From Ochromonas danica (taxonomy: Eukaryota; Sar; Chrysophyceae; Chromulinales; Chromulinaceae): a stretch of 64,000 nt of DNA. This document shows positions 43,173-52,800 of the stretch, piece after piece. A program made the translations under genes and the position numbers. The stretch lies in assembly GCA_015146655.1 (NCBI GenBank), contig VKHL01000020.1:204761-268760 (forward strand), given 5' to 3'. The notes below the pieces were generated by a model. That model was given only the letters and a program-made list of their open reading frames with translations, had not been told where the DNA came from and searched no databases. Each line of letters begins with the position of its first letter. Position 1 is the first letter of the stretch.

Positions 43173-43418
43173 TTATCCCCCAGCCGCTTCTTCTAATTGT
43201 TCTTGGTTTCTCTTTATTTTCCTTTGAAGTCTTCGTGCTTCATTTTTCTTCTTCGCCATCCTCAGCGCCTTATCGGAGTCCAGTTTCAACTGCCGTTCTT
43301 GTTTCAACTTGTAATCATCCTCAAGTTTATCGCGGCATTTAGTGATATGATCCCTCAACCATCTCTTTGGGTTGGCGGGTGGAGAGAAGAAGTTAGTTAT
43401 CTTGGACTGTGTGGACAT
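43173..43418 (-). CDS. Small PIP-box ORF inside the inverted-repeat element
   Basis: An 81-aa ORF starts 31 bp inside the element's left terminal repeat. It begins MSTQSKITNFFSPP, which contains Q-x-x-I-x-x-F-F, the PCNA-interacting (PIP) box, at the extreme N-terminus as in several replication and repair proteins. The rest is a charged, probably helical stretch (RMAKKKNEARRLQRKIKRN). The frame stops just after a run of five G (43177-43181); one G fewer would extend it through DNVLHFDDEEEDK to about 127 aa. It may be a gene start captured by the element, an element protein, or a relic. No family is recognised. Confidence 0.4.
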   Translation of the reverse strand: MSTQSKITNFFSPPANPKRWLRDHITKCRDKLEDDYKLKQERQLKLDSDKALRMAKKKNEARRLQRKIKRNQEQLEEAAGG

Positions 43419-43448
43419 ATTTTACTTATGCTATACGTATATGGGAGT

Positions 43449-43554
43449 CGGTGACTTGCGTTTGTGAAAAATAATCCCAAGTTTCTGGAAACGGTCACAT
43501 TTGGGAGGCCAAAATCCCAAGTTTCCACGGCGCAAGTTTCCGAGTATTACGTTA
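43449..43554 (-). repeat. Left terminal repeat of the element family
   Basis: 106 bp containing GTGACTTGCGTTTGTGAAA, then TTTGGGAGGCCAAAATCCC, and ending CCGAGTATTACGTTA. It is the reverse complement of the left part of the element at 14930-15144 over about 75 bp, with scattered mismatches, and ends 81 bp before the start codon of the CFAP20DC-like gene. Confidence 0.75.
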
Positions 43555-43635
43555 CTTGAAAACTGAAATCAAATCAATCTGTCTCTTGAGGCTTCGCCCT
43601 TTCTCGCTCATTCACCAGCCTATTACTGCAACGTC

Positions 43636-45621
43636 ATGTTTGCGGGTATCTATCAAAAGGGAAGCAATGGAGTGGAAATCTTCTCACCAACCGGGAAGGA
43701 GCCGTTCAAATATGCCAGTTGTCGAACTGACATCTCCGGTCGCTCCTATGATCGATCAATTAAAGGATATTCAATACCATTGGATTATGATAGCCAATCT
43801 CCAAGCTTTCAGATGCCTAGGAAAGACTCAGAGAGTCTTGGTATCATCCAATCTATTCTTTGTATCCAACTTAAACGATTTCCACGAAAAAATTGCAGTC
43901 TAGAACTAATCCTTCGAGATCAAGCCAAGCAAAGAAGAAGGCTTCACTTTTCTACCAAGTTTCGTGAGCATACATCTAACCATCTCCATGCCCAGCTACC
44001 CTGGACTTTACCTCCAGATGTAGAAGAAGAATTTTGGATCACTTGGATTATAGACCTCAACATGATTTGTGATGTTTGCTTTCAATCATCTTTCTCATCG
44101 TTGGAGCAGATTAAGTTTTATGGATCTTCTCATCTGCGGAAAATATTCTCTATTCCTCATTCAAACCTTGATGGAATCAGTGAAGCAAGTCAAATTCTTA
44201 TTCCTGCTTTAATGGATTTCCCTGTTGGAACACAAGCAACTCGTGTATTATTAGGTGTTCAGTTGCTAGATGAACCAGAAAAGCTATCTCAATTATCTGA
44301 GCGCAAGAATTCAAGCATTAAAAGCACATCCTCGCAATTAGGGGTTGTGGGCGTCAAGGCTATTTCTAGGAAGCCTCCAATGTTGATGTCCAATACACGA
44401 ACCCAAAAAGCACAGCTGGGCGCCATGGGAGAGACCCAGCAGCTCCACGATTCTTCTTTTGTAGGATCAATGGCCCAAGGCGAGAAGGAGGGTGAGAAGG
44501 GAGTTTCTATTTCCCAAGGAAGGAACGATGGTGTATTAAAGGCAGATGCAAAAGCACGACTGGCTAAGTTAAATGCGAAGTTAACAACTGTTGTTGAATA
44601 TCAAGAATCGGATGTGCCTTCAAAATTTTACCCATCTGATGCGGCTTTCGTGGATACAAAAAGACAAGTTAAGTCTGTCCCTTCTACAACATTGCTGGGT
44701 CGAGAAGTTGAGGATGATAAGGCTGTGCGTTCTTTCAATGTTAAGGCAGAAGCAAGAAGTCCAGAGCGCCTTCAAACTCGACCTTCTTTTGTCGTGGAAA
44801 TCCAACATTCATCGCAAGTTAGCGAAGCTTTATTCAGGTCAAGAGACGTTGGAGCGCCCATCCAAGTCAATGCTGCACAAATGCCTGAGCCGGAGAGCCT
44901 CTCTCAAGCCTTCAATCGTGGAATCTACAATGATTTTGTTTCTGATGATCTGCAAGTGTCCCGACCTTTGAGCTTGCCCTTGATTGCCGAGGAAGAAGAG
45001 CGTCCTCACGGTACTGATGCACCACCCGGAGGAAACAATGACTATCAAACCTTGTCACATTACGAAGAAAAAGAAATTTCTCGCAATCCACATACCGTGA
45101 ATTCTATGCAATTTTGTTTTGACGATCTTGACGAAAGCGATGGTGACGATAATGGCTTCAGAAGTCTTAAGGACTTCAACAAGAATCAATTCAGATTGAA
45201 TGATAATGACCATAATAGGACTCAAGACTCAGATTTGTTGCTGTTTGATGGTGATTTTAAGTCTTCCTCGACGAGTCACAAGCAAGATATTATTCAACCA
45301 TTGGATTTGATGAATTCTTTCAACGATGTGCGTTCCGATTATGTTGATGAAGATGAGCGCAGAGGGAGCTTTGTGTTAGATCAAAATCAATGGAACAAGG
45401 ATAGTGGTCACAGCGAACGACTAAAGGGATATAAGCAATATAGTGATGCTCTTCTAGATATCTTGATCCACAACTCTAAGTCAAGCGCAGATGTTGCAAG
45501 TCATCCGCTCTTCGAAGAATCTCAAAAGCTGTTGCTTCTCTTGCAAAACCTTGAAGATGGGTATGTTGCAACATACGGTTTCAACCAATTTCAAAGTCGT
45601 CTGGGGGATTTTACCTCATGA
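43636..45621 (+). CDS. CFAP20DC: CFAP20 domain-containing protein (C3orf67-like)
   Basis: Single-exon 661-aa protein. The N-terminus starts MFAGIYQKGSNGVEIFSPTG, and later shows LGIIQSILCIQLKRFP, RRRLHFSTKFREHTSNHLHA and YGSSHLRKIFSIP, the DUF667/CFAP20 beta-sandwich in the version seen in C3orf67 (CFAP20DC). The last 440 residues are disordered, rich in Asp/Asn and Ser. CFAP20 is an inner-junction protein of doublet microtubules; CFAP20DC is associated with cilia but its role is poorly known. Together with IFT139 it supports a ciliated organism. Confidence 0.82.
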   Translation: MFAGIYQKGSNGVEIFSPTGKEPFKYASCRTDISGRSYDRSIKGYSIPLDYDSQSPSFQMPRKDSESLGIIQSILCIQLKRFPRKNCSLELILRDQAKQRRRLHFSTKFREHTSNHLHAQLPWTLPPDVEEEFWITWIIDLNMICDVCFQSSFSSLEQIKFYGSSHLRKIFSIPHSNLDGISEASQILIPALMDFPVGTQATRVLLGVQLLDEPEKLSQLSERKNSSIKSTSSQLGVVGVKAISRKPPMLMSNTRTQKAQLGAMGETQQLHDSSFVGSMAQGEKEGEKGVSISQGRNDGVLKADAKARLAKLNAKLTTVVEYQESDVPSKFYPSDAAFVDTKRQVKSVPSTTLLGREVEDDKAVRSFNVKAEARSPERLQTRPSFVVEIQHSSQVSEALFRSRDVGAPIQVNAAQMPEPESLSQAFNRGIYNDFVSDDLQVSRPLSLPLIAEEEERPHGTDAPPGGNNDYQTLSHYEEKEISRNPHTVNSMQFCFDDLDESDGDDNGFRSLKDFNKNQFRLNDNDHNRTQDSDLLLFDGDFKSSSTSHKQDIIQPLDLMNSFNDVRSDYVDEDERRGSFVLDQNQWNKDSGHSERLKGYKQYSDALLDILIHNSKSSADVASHPLFEESQKLLLLLQNLEDGYVATYGFNQFQSRLGDFTS

Positions 45622-45864
45622 GATGTTTGGAAGAGTCTTCTTGCTGTTGGTTGAAGGCCTGTTCTGAAGAACAAGGCCGGGGGTTGGGCTGATCAGACCC
45701 GGAACCGGGTCTTCCTCTCTTCTGTTGTCTTCTTGGGAGCTCTTCCGGTCTTCGTATTCTGTGGCCTGCTCTTCATTTTCTATTTGCTTTGTAGAATAGA
45801 AAGACTATAGACTATCTTTTTCCTACCCTCTCTCCCTTGCCGTTCTTGATCAATTCATTGTAAG

Positions 45865-47045
45865 ATGAGCAACAGTAGACGTTTAATGCAAGCTGCCGTT
45901 TGCCCTAAGTATAAGGCGCCATTTCAGATCCAACGAGTTGAAATTCCTGTGCCGAAACCTCATGAAGTTCTTGTGAAGATCAAGGCATCAGGCTGTTGCC
46001 ATACAGATGTTCATGCCATCGATGGCGATTGGTAAGTTGGTCCATCTTCATAGGGTATAGAAGAATTTAGATGTGACGTGGTTCAAACTTCAACTAGGCC
46101 TGTGAAAGCAAAGATGCCTCTCACACCTGGGCATGAAGGCGCCGGAGTGGTGGAAATGATTGGATCCGAAGTAACAAATCTGAAGGTTGGAGATCGTGTG
46201 GGTATCGCGTGGTTACATAGTGCGTGTGGGCAGTGCGAGTACTGTGTTGCTGGTTGGGAGACTCTCTGTCCTCATCAACAGAACTCCGGTTATTCTGTTG
46301 ACGGTGCATTGAGAGAATATGCTATTGCTCAAGCCTCTCATGCAGTTAAGCTGCCTCCCGATTTGAGCTTCGAACAGGCTGCGCGTAAGTTATCGTGTAA
46401 TTTTTATTTGTAATCTTCACAGCTGATGTTATTCGATTATAATTGCTATTTTAAGCTGTTCTATGTGCTGGCGTGACCTCTTACAAGGGTTTGAAGGAAA
46501 CTGAAACTCGTCCTGGGCAGTTTGTTGGAATTATCGGAGCCGGTGGTGGCCTGGGACATTTGGCCGTTCAGTACGCAAAAGCGATGGGAATGCGTCCTAT
46601 CGCATATGATGTTGGAAGTACCAAAGCCAGCTACTGTAAGTCTATTGGTGCTGAGCACTTTATTGACGCTACGTCCCCCAGTGCTGTGCAAGAGACTCTG
46701 GACTACACGAATGGAGGTGTGCATGGAGCTTTGGTCATTGCCACTTCTCCTCCTGCATTTGCCCTGGGAACGGACATTTGCAGACGCAAAGGTTGTGTTG
46801 TTTGTTGTGGTCTGCCTCCGGGAACTTTTCCCACAAACATATTCAACATTGTTTTGAAGAGGGTTACCATCCGTGGATCCATCGTGGGCACTCGCACTGA
46901 TCTCGTTGAAGCTCTCGACTTTGCTGCTCGTGGAGAAGTAAAATGCACTGTGCAAACTCGCAAGCTCAGCGAAATTAACGATATTTTTGCGAAGCTCAAG
47001 AAAGGTCAGATTGAAGGCCGCACTGTTATTACTTTCGATCATTGA
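45865..47045 (+). CDS. Zinc-dependent alcohol dehydrogenase (yeast ADH type)
   Basis: Exons 45865..46031, 46098..46384 and 46456..47045 give 347 aa, the exact size of yeast ADH1. Catalytic zinc: C and H of [10 protein letters not shown], the GHEGAGVV motif and the later Cys. Structural zinc: the four Cys in [19 protein letters not shown] binding: [19 protein letters not shown] followed by the Asp in PIAYDVGS. It interconverts primary alcohols and aldehydes with NAD(H); ethanol/acetaldehyde in fermentation is likely. No presequence is present, so it is cytosolic. The splices fall inside W-PVK and AA-PVLCAG. Confidence 0.93.
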
Positions 47046-47467
47046 ATTTTGTCCCTTTCGTCCATCGAGTCGATAATTGACAGACAATATGAACGGTCTA
47101 AAGTCTGTCTTTTCTCTTATGCTTTCTATCTATCATTTGTGAATCACGAGAATGTGGCGACAATATAAACTAACTGAGATCATGAACGCGTTCTGTTTTC
47201 CTTCTTCTTGAAACCTGTAAAAGCGCATTCTATAGTCCATAAAATGGCCTTTAAAGTCTTCATTGTGGAAAGGGCCAAACCAAGACCAGCGCAGTCAAAG
47301 TGGCAGCCGAACCTTGAATCTTCCTTCCTGACCCAATCCTTTGCAATCATTCGTTGCGTACTGAACTGTATCAATTAACTCAAGAAGAAAGGAGTATTTT
47401 TGCTAGAAGTGCCTGGCTCTGAGTCTCTGCAACCAGGTTATCAGAGAAGATTCAATCGTCGAGCGGA
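47046..47467. other. Intergenic region, nothing recognised
   Basis: 422 bp between the ADH gene and the carrier gene, both on the plus strand. Small minus-strand ORFs here lack family features. Confidence 0.4.
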
Positions 47468-49014
47468 ATGAAAGGTCAACGAAATGTGGTTTGGATTGCT
47501 CTCGTGCTTGTGATGTATGTAGTGAAGCAAAGCTATGCTTTCGCTCGTATTGCAATATTTCCGCTTCATCGATTCGATAGTGCCTCGCCTTGCTGTTCGG
47601 CAATTTCCTCGCCACTGAACAGCACAGCTAATGGTCAGCATTCCTCAAACACAGCCAATTTATTTGCACGTTATATACACTCGGTTATTGGATTGGGCAG
47701 GAGTAGTTCGGAGGTGGGTGATGACGTTGGTGATGGTAAAGAAGGTGTTGGTGATGGCAGTGAGGTACTTCGCAATGAGACCACTTCATCCTCACCCTCT
47801 TGCACTACTATTGCCACCAATAGCAGTAACAACGTTGTTTTAGTAGCGCGAGCTGGAGCAGCACCTCAGCAAACCCCGTCCACCGAGCCGTTGTCATATT
47901 TACAATCTATGGCTGCTGGAGCAGTGTCACGCACCATGGCCCAGACCTTGTTACACCCTGCCAATACCTACAAAACATTGTTGCAGCTGCGCCAAGCACC
48001 TAATGCTGCTCTTGGTGTGCAAAAGGGGCTCAGCGGTAGTCCCCAATCGAAGATTGCTCACCATGTGCTTACAAAGTCCATTCCATTGTCTCGCCTCCTT
48101 AGAGGAGTAGATGCCCAGTTTCTGCTCTCTTTACCACATGGTGCTTTTCATTTTTTTGTTATTGATATAGTCAAGCATTATCTTGCGAAGCGTCTCCCTG
48201 CAAGATGGGACTTCTTTGCAGACTTCACTTCATCTGCTTTATCGACAGTCTTCTGTTCCATTATCAGTACCCCTCAAATGGTGCTAACTGATCGATTAAT
48301 GGCTGGAATATATGGGAGCATGAAAGAAGCTGTCACTTCCATATATCGAACTGAAGGTGTAATGGGGTTTTATGCTGGTTGGTGGCCTGCATTAGCTCAG
48401 AAGATACCTTCTTATGCACTCACTTGGATGTTCTTCCAACAGCTGAAGAAGGCATACATTGAAATCGCAGAGAAGAGACCGTCTAATGAGATGAACTTCA
48501 TCTTGGGAGCAATTGCTGCTGCGGGTAGTGTGAGCATGATGATACCGATGGATACCATTAAGACAAGACTCGTGGTCCAAACTTCTTCTTCCAAAGCCTC
48601 AGCTATCGCCTATAAGGGAGTCACAGATTGCTTTTGGAGAATTTTGCGAGAAGAAGGAGTTGGAGCTTTCTATCGCTCTCTCCCACCCCGATTGCTCTCT
48701 GTGGTACCTATGATTGCCATACAGGTAACAAACGAATTGTAATTGTCTTTGGTGGTATTCTGGTCTTATCAACAATCAACTGGCTTGTTGATAGTATGGA
48801 TTGTACGAAGGACTGAAAGCGCAATTCCAGCACAAAAATTTCCAACATCGATTGAAAGCTGCCAATCATTCCTTGCGATTAACAGGTGAGTAACTAATTT
48901 TTGTCCTTATGAATGCTGTTCTGAGGATTTGGTGTTTGTCCAGCTACACGGGTGAATCAGCAGTTTGGCAAGCAACTAAGCCCAGCCCCTGTGACATCTG
49001 TGGGACAAAAATAG
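47468..49014 (+). CDS. Mitochondrial carrier family (SLC25) protein with presequence
   Basis: Exons 47468..48724, 48795..48885 and 48944..49014 give 472 aa. Three carrier repeats are marked by HPANTYKTLLQ, TPQMVLTDRLMAG and PMDTIKTRLVV; only the third has the perfect P-x-D-x-x-K, and the first two are degenerate. The last helix reads PRLLSVVPMIAIQYGLYE once spliced. The 130-residue N-terminal extension opens with a signal-like hydrophobic stretch (VVWIALVLVMYVVKQSYAFA) and a low-complexity linker, so plastid-envelope location is possible. The repeat spellings resemble the S-adenosylmethionine-carrier branch, but the substrate cannot be assigned. Confidence 0.85.
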
Positions 49015-49246
49015 GTCACCCTGAGTGGTAGCTTTAGACGTTTTATAGTCAATAAATAGAAAGTGTGTACATATTGTGGTAGTAGAAACATGATACGTTA
49101 TGCTGGTGTGAGTAAGTTGTAATAAATTTAGCACGCAAGGACTTTTGATATTGTTGTGATGAATTATTGGAATTCACTTCAATTTCATTGCCGCTGCTTA
49201 CATACCAGCACAACCAGCCTAAAAAACACAAAAAGGTGATTTCGAG

Positions 49247-49320
49247 CGATCGACCCAGGACTTGAACCTGGAACCTCCTGATCCGTAGTCAGGTGCGCTA
49301 TCCAATTACGCCAGCCGACC
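49247..49320 (-). tRNA. tRNA-Arg (ACG)
   Basis: 74 nt on the minus strand fold into a full cloverleaf: acceptor GGTCGGC/GTCGATC, D stem GCGT/GCGC, anticodon stem CCTGA/TCAGG with loop CTACGGA (anticodon ACG), a 5-nt variable loop and T arm CCAGG-TTCAAGT-CCTGG. No intron and no encoded CCA. It is identical to the copy at 51195-51268. Confidence 0.95.
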
Positions 49321-49700
49321 TCTTGTTGCGTGGGGTTCAAGCAGTCGTTTTCAAGGCTGTCGATGATTTGGAGGTTGATTCACAAATGGAGTTCCATACT
49401 TTTGAATTTTATTTATAGTACATCGCCCTAACCCTTGATAATCTGATGCGACGTTCTCATTATGTGGGGCTTCAGTGCCATACATTGTATTAAATATTGC
49501 AAAGAAAACCATATAATTGCGAAGAAGAAGAGAAATAATGCAATTACAAAAAGATCAAGCTAGGTATGGTGGTATACCAGATGATAAAATGCACTCGAAT
49601 AGTTCAAAGCAGTTATCCACTACTGCAATATCATGGTTGATTGATTGTTAGGGAAAGAAAACCCAGCTATATACAAGGAAAGAAGCAGGTGTTAACGGCT
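49321..49700. other. Intergenic region, AT-rich
   Basis: 380 bp between the first tRNA and the stop of the epimerase gene. No ORF, repeat or second RNA gene is seen. Confidence 0.45.
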
Positions 49701-50885
49701 TCAACTCTTTACGTTTGGTGCCAGCAAGCGGCTTATTCGCTCGCGATACTGGTGTGTTGCCTTTTGAACAAATGAAGATAATTCGAGATCCGATTCTTCT
49801 CTCTGCAAGGTATGCTTTCCAGACTCGCTCAGAACACTTCGAAACAAAGGAACGACATCATGAACCTCATCAAAGAGTCCTTGATCTTGAGTTTGACGAT
49901 ACCATTCGACGGTGCGCGCGATTCCCTCTTCAAATGAAACTCGTGGGCGATAGTCCAGAAGTTCACGCGCTTTGGAGATATCAGCACAAGTGCGATCAAC
50001 GTCACCTGGTTGTTCAGGAAGAACTTCAATATTGGCCGGTTTGCCAACACAACGCTCCACTAGATTAATAAAATCGCGAAGCAAATAAGGTCTCCCATTG
50101 CCCAAGTTGATCACTTGGCAGCCAAGAGGTTTATCAATAGCACTGACCACACCTTCCGCGATGTCATCGATGTAAGTGTAGTCGCGAGACGTACTGCCAT
50201 CGCCGTATTGCTGAATTGTTTCGCCGCGGAAGACGCGATCAATGAATTTAAAAGGCGCCATGTCAGGACGACCACGAGGACCATAGACTGTAAAGAAGCG
50301 CAACCCAGTACAGTTCAAACCATACAGATGATGATAAGTGTAAGCGAAGAGCTCGCAAGCTTTCTTTGTTGCAGCATATGGGGACACAGGCTTCTCCACA
50401 ACATCACTCTCAGATAGGACGTGTTTATCACTGCACCCGTACACACTGGAAGAGGAGGCATAGACGAAATTCTTGCAGGAATACTGTCTTGCCAAGTCAA
50501 GCAAACGGGTGGTACCTTCCACATTGCTATGGACATAGATGTAGGGGTCAATAATGGAAGGACGGACACCAGCACGAGCAGCTAAATGGCAGATGTGCGA
50601 AGGTCTTTCCTTCTCGAAGACATCTCCGATGAAATCGACATCACATATATCACCGCGATAGATGGCAAGCCGGTCGCCATACTTTCCTTTCAGTAGCTCG
50701 AGATTAGCATGCTTCAAGCGTACGTCATAGTAGTCATTCATTTCATCAACAATGATGACTCTATCGCCACGTGCAAGTAACAAATCGGACACATGAGAGC
50801 CAATGAACCCTGCACCACCAGTAACCAAAATGACACGGTCTTCATTAGTAGGAACTTCTTCAAAGAACATTCCTTTCTCCATCAT
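49701..50885 (-). CDS. UDP-glucuronate 4-epimerase (GAE-like, extended SDR)
   Basis: Single-exon 394-aa protein. The NAD-binding site is VILVTGGAGFIGSHV, with HLAARAGVRPSI, the catalytic VYASSSSVYG and SPYAATKKACE (the Y-x3-K pair), TGLRFFTVYGPRGRPDMAPF, and SRDYTYIDDIAEGVV. AARAGVRPSI and GRPDMAPF are typical of UDP-GlcA 4-epimerases, which make UDP-galacturonate for pectin-like or other acidic polysaccharides. Unlike the plant enzymes it has no N-terminal membrane anchor, so it is probably cytosolic. A 55-residue C-terminal extension after the usual end is unrecognised. It is bracketed by the two tRNA-Arg genes. Confidence 0.88.
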   Translation of the reverse strand: MMEKGMFFEEVPTNEDRVILVTGGAGFIGSHVSDLLLARGDRVIIVDEMNDYYDVRLKHANLELLKGKYGDRLAIYRGDICDVDFIGDVFEKERPSHICHLAARAGVRPSIIDPYIYVHSNVEGTTRLLDLARQYSCKNFVYASSSSVYGCSDKHVLSESDVVEKPVSPYAATKKACELFAYTYHHLYGLNCTGLRFFTVYGPRGRPDMAPFKFIDRVFRGETIQQYGDGSTSRDYTYIDDIAEGVVSAIDKPLGCQVINLGNGRPYLLRDFINLVERCVGKPANIEVLPEQPGDVDRTCADISKARELLDYRPRVSFEEGIARTVEWYRQTQDQGLFDEVHDVVPLFRSVLSESGKHTLQREESDLELSSFVQKATHQYRERISRLLAPNVKS

Positions 50886-51194
50886 TGGCAGTAGTAACCT
50901 TATGGTATTTCAAAAGTGTGAAGAAGGAATGTGAAGTGGCAAAGAATGTGAATGTGAATGAATGTGAAGGAGAATGTGATTTCCGATTTGGAATTCCTCT
51001 ACGCAAACTCTCGTGGCGCACCTTCCAAGCGGTGCGGCAGTGACGCATCAGAAGAACTTCCACGTGGCCCGCGCAACCATCCACCAAAAACAACGGAACA
51101 GCAACAGCAGAATCTCCACCAGCGGAGCAGCAGAGGAGCAGCAGCAGGCCAATGGGAATCTTAAAACTTCATGACAAAAGATTCGTTGTTCGAG

Positions 51195-51268
51195 CGATCG
51201 ACCCAGGACTTGAACCTGGAACCTCCTGATCCGTAGTCAGGTGCGCTATCCAATTACGCCAGCCGACC
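51195..51268 (-). tRNA. tRNA-Arg (ACG), second copy
   Basis: Same 74-nt sequence and fold as at 49247-49320, again on the minus strand. Short flanks are shared as well: CGAG before the gene on the plus strand and TCTTGTTGCG after it, so the duplicated unit is slightly longer than the tRNA. Confidence 0.95.
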
Positions 51269-51468
51269 TCTTGTTGCGGCAGAGGGTTTTAATGTCAATA
51301 TAACTTGATACAAGAATTGCGTTCAGTTTGGAAATTCTTGACAAGAAAATAATAAAGGAGGATTGATACGAGAAGTATTAATGGACCTTGCTTTGGTAAA
51401 TATTATCTGGACAGGCTTGTAATCAATTTCAAAATAAGTCAATAGATCTCTAAGACGTTTCCAAGAAC

Positions 51469-52417
51469 ATGATGGGTTCATTATCTCCTCAGTTTTCGAT
51501 GACTCCAAACAAGGCCTCCTCATCTGATAAAGAGAAAAGTTCTGAGAGGTAAAGCTTCTGAAATGAGACGCTCATCGAATTCCAATTCTCAATGACAGGT
51601 TTTGAATTTCAGTGACTCTTCTCCACTGCAGGGCACGAATGACCAGGAGGTCAAGAAAAGAGTCCGAAAAGGCAAACGATCACGCTTTGAGAAGAACTCT
51701 CTGGGATATAATGGTGGTGTTCACTTCAACAAAAGAAGCAATGGACGCATTGTCCCTCTCATCGTGGTGCCCAAAATTCTCAAGAATGACTTGCGTCGTC
51801 AATATCCGACAATCTTCAGGAACCTTCTCAATGCCTCCGATCCTCTCTATCTCCGGGCTGGCTTGGAAAAGTTTTACCGTCATGACTGTCTCTTCACTCA
51901 TCACGTACCAACTGATATTTCTTCAAGTTCTGGCAAGCAAAGCATGTCCTTCCACGGTACTGCATCTTTCGCTGACAGCTATGCTGGGAATACGAGGTCT
52001 CAGCCTGACTTTATTCTAGAAATTGGGGCTTGTACCATACGTGTTCGGTCGAATGGTACTGCTGAACTCAATTTCATATATCGAATGACATGCACTGCAA
52101 GAAGGCCAGTGCTCGAACACGTTTCTTCCCCATGCACCGAGAGTACTGATGAAGACTCTCTCGTATTTCAAATTATATCGACGGAAGTGCCGTCAAACAA
52201 TGAGATAGGAGAGAATGAGCTGGCTGTATTGAAAGCTTCTATTGAAGCAAAGGGAAGGAATGAGCTTGTCGAAACAGGGCCAATGTTATCTGGGCAGGCA
52301 CAGTTGCATGCTTATCAGTCTGAAGGGATATGTTCAATGCATCTTGATGATTCGAGTCTTGTTTCATCAGTGCAAATGAGCGTAACGAACTTAATATATG
52401 CACTCAACCAAGTTTAG
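51469..52417 (+). CDS. Unknown, possible NTF2-like protein
   Basis: Exons 51469..51548 and 51613..52417 join in phase for 294 aa. The N-terminal 65 residues are Ser/Lys-rich with a basic cluster (KKRVRKGKRSR) fitting a nuclear signal. The middle shows DPLYLRAGLEKFYRHDCLFTHH, then alternating strands (FILEIGACTIRVRSNGTAEL, FIYRMTCTARRP). The helix-then-sheet order resembles the NTF2-like gene at 37408-38276, suggesting distant paralogy, but identity is low and I could not align them rigorously. No function is recognised. Confidence 0.65.
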
Positions 52418-52668
52418 TTTATTTAGTTTGGTTTTGCCCGAGTGGAAACATTGGCATTCAATCACTCGGCTCAGTGGTAAAAGATAACTTTTGCATGCTT
52501 TTATGATGTTTTCTATGATTCCTTCATTAACTGATCGTCTGTATATACACACAATTGTTGAACCGCGAAGTGGCGCTTCTGCCACATCAAAGCCGATGAT
52601 TCTGAGAGAAACTAACAAAATATGAGTTTTAACTCTCATCCAAACCACGCACCTGCTCGACACAGATG

Positions 52669-52716
52669 ACACAGACAGGCAGGCAGACAGACAGACAGAA
52701 AGAGAGACAGACACAG
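52669..52716. repeat. CAGA/GGCA tetranucleotide repeat in the intergenic gap 52418-52800
   Basis: About 48 bp of imperfect CAGA and CAGG units in the promoter-side region upstream of the PAP-like gene. The rest of the 383-bp gap shows nothing recognisable. Confidence 0.7.
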
Positions 52717-52800
52717 CCAACAGAGGATCAGAACCGGGAACAGAATAAACCAGATTAGTCTATCAATTTGCATTTCTTGCGGGACAGAAGGGAAGGAATA

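Larger units (their letters stand above)
41829..43554 (-). mobile_element. 1.7-kb inverted-repeat element with gene cargo
   Basis: The outer ends are inverted copies of TAACGTAATACTCGGAAACT, and both also match the two ends of the short element at 14930-15144. Read on the minus strand, the left end lies at 43554-43449 and the right end at 41890-41829, the same order as in the short copy. Inside are a small PIP-box ORF, a broken NAXD gene fragment, a long GTT microsatellite and a tRNA-like B-box, with the two coding segments in the same orientation as the element. The dinucleotide TA flanks the shared ACGT end on both sides, suggestive of a TA target duplication. No transposase was recognised, so a non-autonomous element is likely. 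Confidence 0.65.
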
